A program made the position numbers and the translations under genes. Under the pieces are notes generated by a model. It did not search any database, had not been told where the DNA came from, and was given only the letters and a program-made list of their open reading frames with translations. Shown here piece by piece: positions 1-4,081 of a stretch of 5,007 nucleotides of DNA. Numbering within the stretch: the stretch's first letter is position 1; the number at the start of each line of letters is the position of its first letter. The stretch lies in NCBI GenBank assembly GCA_022361315.1, contig JAKSBB010001280.1, positions 1 through 5,007 of the forward strand. Direction: 5' to 3'. The DNA comes from Desulfobacterales bacterium. GTDB taxonomy: Bacteria; Desulfobacterota; Desulfobacteria; Desulfobacterales; Desulfobacteraceae.

Positions 1-61
1 ACACCTGCAACCCGCAGTTCTGAGCACATAGAACACATCCCGTTGTCAGCCATTCACCCAT
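1..61 (-). CDS. Molybdopterin oxidoreductase, N-terminal fragment (runs off left edge)
   Basis: Reading the minus strand from the ATG at 61-59 gives MGEWLTTGCVLCAQNCGLQV, then the window ends. Cys9, Cys12 and Cys16 form the CxxCxxxC motif, followed by Gly-Leu-x-Val, that opens the [4Fe-4S] domain of molybdopterin-guanine-dinucleotide enzymes such as formate dehydrogenase and related oxidoreductases; the fourth cysteine would lie beyond the edge. The start is supported by AGGAGG at 72-67, five bases before the ATG. The frame stays open upstream to a TAA at 121-119 but has no other ATG. No twin-arginine signal precedes the cluster, which suggests a cytoplasmic enzyme. The substrate cannot be told from 20 residues. 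The gene lies on the same strand as, and downstream of, the small gene at 236-640, across a 174-base gap. The family call rests on a short but distinctive motif. Confidence 0.72.
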   Translation of the reverse strand, partial: MGEWLTTGCVLCAQNCGLQV

Positions 62-76
62 ATCTTCCTCCTTTGC

Positions 77-102
77 CAGATGATTATCTGCCGGATGATT
101 AT
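77..102. repeat. Short direct repeat GATGATTAT with overlapping small inverted repeat
   Basis: GATGATTAT occurs at 79-87 and again at 94-102, 15 bases apart. The first copy lies in an inverted repeat, CAGAT at 77-81 and ATCTG at 86-90. It sits just upstream of the oxidoreductase ribosome binding site, so it could be a leader or operator element. No function is established. Confidence 0.35.
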
Positions 103-132
103 TTATTGTGACCTGACCTTACGAACTGCCGG

Positions 133-159
133 AAAAAAAAGAAAGTGTCAGAAATGACA
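133..159 (-). terminator. Weak candidate intrinsic terminator downstream of the STAS-like gene
   Basis: On the minus strand TGTCA and TGACA (159-155 and 150-146) can pair around a four-base loop, followed five bases later by a run of eight T (140-133). The position, after the stop of the gene at 236-640 and before the oxidoreductase, suits a terminator or attenuator. The stem is only five pairs and not GC-rich, and the T run is not adjacent, so efficiency would be low. If it works, the two minus-strand genes are at least partly uncoupled. Confidence 0.3.
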
Positions 160-235
160 AATACTATGCAGAAAAAGACTTCGTTCCACTGGAATACCAG
201 CGGGATCTGCCACCATGTTTTGTGAATGACAGGGG

Positions 236-640
236 TTACACGTTCAGATCAAACTGCCTGAACCAGGCAAAAGCCGCTTCCCTTGTCTCAAAGACAGCCA
301 CAGGCAGTGAGGTATTTTCTTTAGCGGATTGCTCCACAAGGTATTTGATCAATGAATCGCTGATGAGATGGGCCCTTGCCACCTGGCCGTTATTAATAGA
401 CCAGGGTATGATCGTCGAATTAAAATACTGAACCACTTCCGGAGTAGATCCCCTGAATAATCTGAAATCGACAAGAACCCCCCATTTATCGTGATCCAGT
501 TCTTTTACCAAAGCTTTGAATGCCTTGAAATATGCTTTGGTATGCTCAAGGTTCCAGGCATCGTAAGCCTTGATGACGATAATTTCCTTGTGAACAAGAA
601 ACTCGTGTCCACCGTGTGCGTGTAACTGCATGGGTCTCAT
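236..640 (-). CDS. Small SpoIIAA-like/STAS-fold protein (putative)
   Basis: A 134-residue soluble protein with no signal peptide or membrane segment. The pattern recalls SpoIIAA-like (STAS-type) proteins: an N-terminal strand (HEFLVHKEIIVIKA, residues 12-25), a helix (about 31-48), the buried strand WGVLVDFR (53-60), and a C-terminal FETREAAFAWF (117-127) like the usual F..xeAxxWL ending. That family often occurs as small stand-alone proteins of unknown or regulatory role; the function here is unknown. Two starts are possible, ATG at 640 or at 631. A GGA lies only three bases before the first and twelve before the second, so neither is decided, and both keep the domain whole. It has its own predicted promoter at 664-691, and its sequence is visibly more AT-rich than genes further right. 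It may be transcribed with the oxidoreductase downstream. The gene itself is fairly secure; the fold assignment is by pattern only. Confidence 0.7.
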   Translation of the reverse strand: MRPMQLHAHGGHEFLVHKEIIVIKAYDAWNLEHTKAYFKAFKALVKELDHDKWGVLVDFRLFRGSTPEVVQYFNSTIIPWSINNGQVARAHLISDSLIKYLVEQSAKENTSLPVAVFETREAAFAWFRQFDLNV

Positions 641-650
641 TTTTCCGTTT

Positions 651-714
651 GTGGGGTGAATTATTTATACAGATTTCCTGGAAAAAATCAATATTCCCGG
701 TTCTGTCACCCCAC
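651..714. repeat. Perfect 9-bp inverted repeat flanking a promoter, with a nested palindrome
   Basis: GTGGGGTGA at 651-659 and TCACCCCAC at 706-714 are exact reverse complements, 46 bases apart. Between them lies TTTCC-T-GGAAA at 674-684. The left arm covers the predicted transcription start (near 657) of the minus-strand gene, the nested palindrome lies in the spacer between its -10 and -35, and the right arm lies upstream of its -35. This placement suits an operator. A hairpin with so large a loop is less likely. Confidence 0.55.
664..691 (-). promoter_or_regulatory. Predicted sigma70-type promoter for the STAS-like gene
   Basis: On the minus strand, TTGATT (691-686) is followed after 16 bases by TATAAA (669-664). 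This matches the -35 consensus at four of six positions and the -10 at five of six. Transcription would start near 657, leaving a leader of only about 17 bases before the ATG at 640. Confidence 0.5.
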
Positions 715-789
715 CAGACTGATGAATGTTTTTTTATGACGCAACTCAATCGTTCAATTTTATTGATTAACTATTTTGAAATAATGAAT

Positions 790-818
790 TTGACTTAACG
801 ATACTGATTCAATATTTT
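790..818 (+). promoter_or_regulatory. Predicted sigma70-type promoter for the tandem-GAF gene
   Basis: TTGACT at 790-795 (five of six to consensus), a 17-base spacer, then TATTTT at 813-818 (four of six). Transcription would start near 825, giving a leader of about 50 bases. The leader holds the 8-base palindrome TTTCGAAA at 848-855, a possible regulator site. The surroundings (741-860) are AT-rich. Confidence 0.5.
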
Positions 819-877
819 ACCTACACTTACTGAGGTATTCATTCATTTTTCGAAATTCAAAGCAAGGGGAGGCACCC

Positions 878-1894
878 ATGACCTGCAACTTAGATTATAA
901 AGCGGACTGCACAGAGAGAAAATCACAATACCTGGATCTGTTTATCAAAATGACCCGAACCATTACTTCATGCCTGGAACTCAAAGAGGTTTTCGGCCTG
1001 ATCGCGGTTGAGCTTGCCGAAATCATCCAGGTGGATGCGGTGACCGTACGGCTGAGGGATTCATCCAAGAAGAAGTTAGAACTGAAAGCCGCGTTTGGCC
1101 TGAGCCGGGCCTATTTGAACAGGGGCGCCATTGACACGGAAGCACCTGTATTCAAAGCCCTTGAAGGCGATCCCATTCTTATCAGCAATGCCGCAGAGGA
1201 TGACCGGATTGTATATAAGGACGCCACCCGGCAGGAAGGGATCCACACCATATTGGTGATTCCCATAAAAATCCGCGGGGAGGTGGAAGGGGTGCTCCGG
1301 CTGCTGACCAAACATCCCCGGAAATTTGAACCGGCGGAAATCGAATTTGTTTCAGCCATTGCCGAGCAATGCGGCATTGTCATTGAAAACGCCCGGTTTG
1401 TGAAGCAGCAGGAAACACAGCTCACCTATTTTGCCATGATCCATGACCTGGGCAAGCAGATAAACGCCACCCGTGATTTAGGCAATATCCTGGATCTGAT
1501 TGTGACACGGCTACCGGAAATCATGAACCTGAAAGCCGCCACCATCCGCTTTTTCGAACAGAAGGGGCGGCTCACACTCAAGGCATCATATGGGTTGAGT
1601 GAGGCCTATCTGGCAAGGGGCCCCCTGGACAGAGAAGCGGCAACCTATTACCTGAAGGAGGGGGAGCCTCTCATCATTCTGGATGCCAAGACGGATGTGC
1701 ACACCATTTATCACGAACAGGCCAAAGCCGAAGGGATTGCCAGCGTTCTTGCCGTACCCATCTATTCCGGTGACGAGGTGATGGGGATTCTCCGCCTGCT
1801 GACTTCGGAGGTCCGGTATTTCACAGAGGCCGATATCAGCTTTGCCATGGCCATTGCCGAACATTGCGGTATGGCCATGCAACGGACCATGTAG
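878..1894 (+). CDS. Tandem GAF-domain protein without output domain
   Basis: A 338-residue soluble protein made of two GAF domains, roughly residues 25-172 and 190-336. The halves are internal duplicates: KAAFGLSRAYLNRG (70-83) matches KASYGLSEAYLARG (235-248), LRLLT (140-144) matches 305-309, and AIAEQCG (160-166) matches AIAEHCG (325-331). By hand count about 58 of 138 aligned positions are identical with a single one-residue gap. GAF domains bind small ligands such as cyclic nucleotides, haem, nitrate or 2-oxo acids, usually to control an attached kinase, cyclase or DNA-binding domain. None is attached here, so the protein probably acts through a partner or by dimerisation. The conserved Cys165/Cys330 could be structural or a ligand or redox site (inference). 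The ATG is supported by AAGGGGAGG at 864-872, five bases upstream. It is convergent with the exporter gene, with 34 bases between stops. The ligand is not identifiable from sequence. Confidence 0.9.
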   Translation: MTCNLDYKADCTERKSQYLDLFIKMTRTITSCLELKEVFGLIAVELAEIIQVDAVTVRLRDSSKKKLELKAAFGLSRAYLNRGAIDTEAPVFKALEGDPILISNAAEDDRIVYKDATRQEGIHTILVIPIKIRGEVEGVLRLLTKHPRKFEPAEIEFVSAIAEQCGIVIENARFVKQQETQLTYFAMIHDLGKQINATRDLGNILDLIVTRLPEIMNLKAATIRFFEQKGRLTLKASYGLSEAYLARGPLDREAATYYLKEGEPLIILDAKTDVHTIYHEQAKAEGIASVLAVPIYSGDEVMGILRLLTSEVRYFTEADISFAMAIAEHCGMAMQRTM

Positions 1895-1909
1895 CGCCGT
1901 CCGGTCACT

Positions 1910-1945
1910 TTGCCGGCCCCGACCCGACTCAGACCAGGCCGGCAA
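1910..1945. terminator. GC-rich hairpin between convergent genes (possible bidirectional terminator)
   Basis: TTGCCGGCC at 1910-1918 and GGCCGGCAA at 1937-1945 pair perfectly over nine bases with an 18-base loop. The hairpin starts 15 bases after the GAF stop, and its loop contains the exporter stop codon (1931-1929). Neither strand has a following T run, so it is not a classical intrinsic terminator; it may slow polymerase or protect 3' ends of both messages. Confidence 0.4.
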
Positions 1946-2525
1946 GGTCTGCCGCCGTATACACCAGCATCAGGCAGAGCAGGCTGTTGACGCTCCTGCG
2001 GACCACGGGCCGTTCCACCCGGGCGCTGATGGCCGCCCCGCACAACGCCCAGAGCGACACGGCCGTAAAGGCAGTCAGGGCGAATACCAGGCCCAGCCCC
2101 AGAAGATACCCCGGACGGTGGGCAAGGGGAGCCAGAAAGGTGGAATACAATGTCAGCCCGTAAATCATCGCTTTTGGGTTCACCAGCTGCAGCAGCATGC
2201 CTTTTGCAAATGCCCGGGGTTCTCCTTCCCCCCCGGAAATACCATAGCCGGCTTTCAGCATCCCCAGCGCCAGCCAGAGAATGTACAGACTGCCCGCCCA
2301 TTTGAGGACTTCCGCAGACGCCGGCGCCCAGGTGAGCAGAAATGAGGCCGAGAGGGCACAGGCAGCCATGATCACAAAGAAACCTGTGGCAATACCCAGC
2401 AGGTACGGGCGGGTTTGTCTATACCCGTAAAGTACGCCCATACTGGCACTGGATATATTGTTGGGGCCGGGTGAAAATGTGGTCAAAAGGACAAAAGAGG
2501 CCATCGGTATTATCTCTACAGACAT
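1929..2525 (-). CDS. LysE/RhtB-family amino-acid exporter
   Basis: A 198-residue hydrophobic inner-membrane protein, the usual size for the LysE/RhtB family, which exports amino acids or their derivatives by proton exchange. Family hallmarks are SPGPNN at residues 18-23 near the end of the first helix and the NPKA motif at 116-119. Hydrophobic segments lie near 4-17, 41-65, 72-91, 118-134, 141-165 and 180-197, fitting six helices. The start is placed at the ATG at 2525, not the ATG at 2531, because AGGAG touches the first ATG but lies six bases before the second. It is divergent from the XRE-cupin regulator (124 bases between starts), a common pairing for such exporters, so control by that regulator is likely. 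The substrate is unknown; the nearby DDAH hints at citrulline, arginine or methylated arginine, but that is inference. Confidence 0.9.
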   Translation of the reverse strand: MSVEIIPMASFVLLTTFSPGPNNISSASMGVLYGYRQTRPYLLGIATGFFVIMAACALSASFLLTWAPASAEVLKWAGSLYILWLALGMLKAGYGISGGEGEPRAFAKGMLLQLVNPKAMIYGLTLYSTFLAPLAHRPGYLLGLGLVFALTAFTAVSLWALCGAAISARVERPVVRRSVNSLLCLMLVYTAADLAGLV

Positions 2526-2531
2526 GATCAT

Positions 2532-2537
2532 CTCCTA
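2532..2537 (-). promoter_or_regulatory. Ribosome binding site that fixes the exporter start
   Basis: The minus strand reads TAGGAG, then ATGATC, then ATG. AGGAG directly abuts the upstream ATG (2531), which is too close for initiation, and is six bases from the downstream ATG (2525), which is normal. This favours the shorter 198-residue product. Confidence 0.7.
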
Positions 2538-2539
2538 TG

Positions 2540-2576
2540 GGTTGTTTTTTTTTTGCCAAAAAGGTATTTAACAACC
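2540..2576 (-). promoter_or_regulatory. Exporter leader: T10/A10 tract and 7-bp inverted repeat
   Basis: GGTTGTT at 2540-2546 and AACAACC at 2570-2576 are exact reverse complements, separated by a stretch including ten T in a row (2545-2554, partly overlapping the left arm). On the exporter message this is an A-rich tract just upstream of the ribosome binding site, with a possible weak leader hairpin. Confidence 0.35.
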
Positions 2577-2588
2577 AAATGATTGTTA
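2569..2588. promoter_or_regulatory. Candidate operator TAACAA-N8-TTGTTA in the divergent region
   Basis: TAACAA at 2569-2574 and TTGTTA at 2583-2588 form a 20-base interrupted palindrome midway between the divergent exporter and regulator genes. The size and symmetry suit a dimeric XRE protein. It shares AACAA with the leader inverted repeat at 2540-2576. No convincing -35/-10 pair was found on either strand; a consensus-like TTGACA faces the exporter at 2637-2632. Confidence 0.4.
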
Positions 2589-2623
2589 TAGTGAACAAGG
2601 TATATCCACACCTACACTTTGTG

Positions 2624-2633
2624 CAATATATTG
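2624..2633. promoter_or_regulatory. Perfect 10-bp palindrome CAATATATTG before the regulator gene
   Basis: CAATATATTG is a perfect uninterrupted palindrome ending three bases before the AAGGAG ribosome binding site (2636-2641) of the regulator gene. It could be an autoregulatory operator, since a bound protein would block transcription of the regulator. Short AT-rich palindromes also arise by chance, so confidence is low. Confidence 0.3.
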
Positions 2634-2649
2634 TCAAGGAGATTGCTAT

Positions 2650-3201
2650 ATGGATCAATCCACAGCAGCAGTGGCCGAGAACCTGAGCCGGCTCCGGGCC
2701 GCCCGGAAACTGAGCCTGGACCAGTTGGCGGCAAAAACCGCCGTGAGCAAAAGCATGCTTCGCCAGATCGAAACCGGTAAATCCAGCCCCACCATTGCCA
2801 CCATCTGGAAGATCGCCAACGGCCTCAAGGTCTCATTCACCTCCCTGCTCAAGGCACCGGAGCGGGATGCCCGGGTGGCGGATTTTAAGGAGAACCCGCC
2901 CCTGACGGCGGAATCCGACCGTTACCGGCTGTACCCCATGATTCCCTTTGATCCCCAGCGTACCTTTGAAACCTATTATATGGAAATTGATCCGGATACA
3001 GTATTTCACGGTGAGCCCCACGAGGGGGATGTCTTTGAGTACGTGTTTGTGCTGGGCGGCCACCTGACCATAGATGTGGACGGCACCTCCCATACCGTCC
3101 GGGAGAAGGCCTTTCTCCAGTTCCGGGCGGATTGCCCCCATGTGTATAAAAACACGGGAGACGGGACGGCCTCGGTGATCATGCAGATCACCTATGTGTA
3201 G
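2650..3201 (+). CDS. XRE-family regulator with C-terminal cupin sensor domain
   Basis: A 183-residue cytoplasmic transcription factor. Residues 10-67 are a Cro/C1-type helix-turn-helix: LSLDQLAAKTAVSKSMLRQIE holds the turn and recognition helix, and GKSSPTIATIWKIANGL is the typical continuation. Residues about 108-182 form a cupin barrel: His120, His124 and Glu130 lie in the first cupin motif with VLGGHLTI after it, and His164 in the second, so a metal or small-ligand site appears present. This architecture matches PuuR/SinR-like regulators that sense amines, amino acids or related metabolites. AAGGAG at 2636-2641, eight bases upstream, supports the ATG. It is divergent from the exporter and 102 bases upstream of DDAH on the same strand, so it probably represses one or both and possibly itself. 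The ligand is unknown; methylarginine, citrulline or dimethylamine are guesses from context. Confidence 0.92.
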   Translation: MDQSTAAVAENLSRLRAARKLSLDQLAAKTAVSKSMLRQIETGKSSPTIATIWKIANGLKVSFTSLLKAPERDARVADFKENPPLTAESDRYRLYPMIPFDPQRTFETYYMEIDPDTVFHGEPHEGDVFEYVFVLGGHLTIDVDGTSHTVREKAFLQFRADCPHVYKNTGDGTASVIMQITYV

Positions 3202-3214
3202 GAAGGGCTTGCCT

Positions 3215-3259
3215 ATTCCCCGGAATGGTTGTAAGTTCCGCCCGGTGTGATCCGGAACT
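3215..3259 (+). promoter_or_regulatory. Two TTCC/GGAA inverted repeats between regulator and DDAH
   Basis: ATTCC-CC-GGAAT at 3215-3226 is a short interrupted palindrome. AGTTCCG at 3234-3240 and CGGAACT at 3253-3259 form a second, with seven perfect pairs and a 12-base loop. No T run follows either, so these are not obvious terminators. Both contain TTCC...GGAA, so they may be related binding sites or processing hairpins. No convincing promoter was found before DDAH, leaving co-transcription with the regulator as the simpler reading. Confidence 0.4.
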
Positions 3260-3303
3260 GTGAATAACGTTGAAAATGCTACTATCTATAAAGGAGGTCT
3301 ACC

Positions 3304-4068
3304 ATGTTTAAGCAGACCATTGTCAGAACACCGGCCCGTACACTGACGGAGGGCATTACCTCCGCCCCGGAACTGGGAAAGCCGGATTATGAAAAGGCGC
3401 TGGCACAACATGCCGCCTATATCGATACCCTGAAAGCCTGCGGTGTTGCCGTGGAGATACTGGACGCAGACGACCGTTACCCGGATGCCTGCTTTGTTGA
3501 AGATGTGGCGGTGTGCACCCCTGCCTTTGCCATGGTCACCAGCCCCGGCGCCCCCACCCGCATGGGAGAGGAAGCGGTCATCACCGACGTGCTGGGCAAA
3601 TATTATGACACCATCGAACATATTCAGGCACCCGGCACCCTTGAAGGGGGCGACGTGATGATGGTGGGCAGCCACTATTACATCGGATTGTCAGACAGAA
3701 CCAACCGGGCCGGTGCGGATCAGCTCATCGCCGCCCTGGAAAAACACGGGATGACCGGGTCTGCCGTGGAAATGAACGAGATGCTCCACCTGAAAACCGG
3801 CCTGGCCTACCTGGAAAACAACATCCTCCTGGTGGCCGGAGAATTTACGGATAAGGCGGAGTTCAAAGATTTCCAGCGGCTGGAAATCCCGGACCATGAA
3901 GGCTACGCCGCCAACTGCATCCGGGTAAATGATTTCGTATTCGTGCCGGAAGGGTATCCCGAGACCCAGGGAAAAATCGAAGCGGCCGGCCTGAAAGTAC
4001 TGACCTGCGACACCTCTGAATTCAAAAAACTGGACGGGGGCCTGAGCTGTCTGTCACTCAGGTTTTAA
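3304..4068 (+). CDS. ddaH: N(G),N(G)-dimethylarginine dimethylaminohydrolase (DDAH)
   Basis: A 254-residue cytoplasmic enzyme of the guanidino-modifying (amidinotransferase/arginine deiminase) superfamily. DDAH hydrolyses asymmetric dimethylarginine or monomethylarginine to citrulline plus dimethylamine or methylamine. The catalytic set is visible: Cys249 in GGLSCLSLRF at the C-terminus, His162 in MLHLKTG, and Glu114 in GTLEGGDV. From memory, the Pseudomonas aeruginosa enzyme has the same length and the same three residue numbers. The substrate-binding stretch PDACFVEDVAV (60-70), Arg86 and Arg132 are also present. At 254 residues it is far shorter than arginine deiminase (about 400), arguing against that enzyme. 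The start is fixed by AAGGAGGT at 3291-3298, five bases upstream. It follows the XRE-cupin gene, and only 13 bases separate its stop from the convergent EAL gene. Substrate preference among methylarginines, or use of a related compound, is not settled by sequence. Confidence 0.93.
   Translation: MFKQTIVRTPARTLTEGITSAPELGKPDYEKALAQHAAYIDTLKACGVAVEILDADDRYPDACFVEDVAVCTPAFAMVTSPGAPTRMGEEAVITDVLGKYYDTIEHIQAPGTLEGGDVMMVGSHYYIGLSDRTNRAGADQLIAALEKHGMTGSAVEMNEMLHLKTGLAYLENNILLVAGEFTDKAEFKDFQRLEIPDHEGYAANCIRVNDFVFVPEGYPETQGKIEAAGLKVLTCDTSEFKKLDGGLSCLSLRF
4041..4066 (+). terminator. Possible intrinsic terminator embedded in the DDAH 3' end
   Basis: CCTGAG (4041-4046) and CTCAGG (4057-4062) pair with a 10-base loop and are followed at once by TTTT (4063-4066), which includes the first base of the stop codon. 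Two G-T wobbles could extend the stem. The hairpin lies wholly within the codons for Leu247 to Arg253, including catalytic Cys249, and only 13 bases separate the two convergent genes. The short T run makes it a weak candidate. Confidence 0.35.
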
Positions 4069-4081
4069 GCCTCTGCCGATA

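Noticed and set aside
109..118. TGACC tandem repeat next to a TGTGA half-site upstream of the oxidoreductase
   Set aside because: Only a five-base repeat and no second CRP-like half-site at the right spacing; too weak to call.
154..225. A 23-codon plus-strand reading frame starting at ATG 154
   Set aside because: No ribosome binding site, no recognisable features, and it overlaps the candidate minus-strand hairpin and the intergenic region; it is of chance length.
616..798. A 60-codon plus-strand open frame across the divergent promoter region
   Set aside because: It begins inside the minus-strand STAS-like gene, lacks a ribosome binding site and covers the predicted promoters.
641..877. 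Possible sigma54 promoter or small RNA in the divergent gap
   Set aside because: No TGGCAC-N5-TTGC type element was seen, and no stable hairpin followed by a T run that would mark a small RNA end.
1762..2345. Long open frames in other frames and strands across the GAF and exporter genes
   Set aside because: They are GC-rich shadows of two genes with clear family motifs; their products show Pro/Gly/Arg-rich low-complexity composition and no domain.
3304..4068. Arginine deiminase as the identity of the Cys-His-Glu enzyme
   Set aside because: The protein is about 150 residues shorter than arginine deiminases, and its length and catalytic residue positions fit DDAH.
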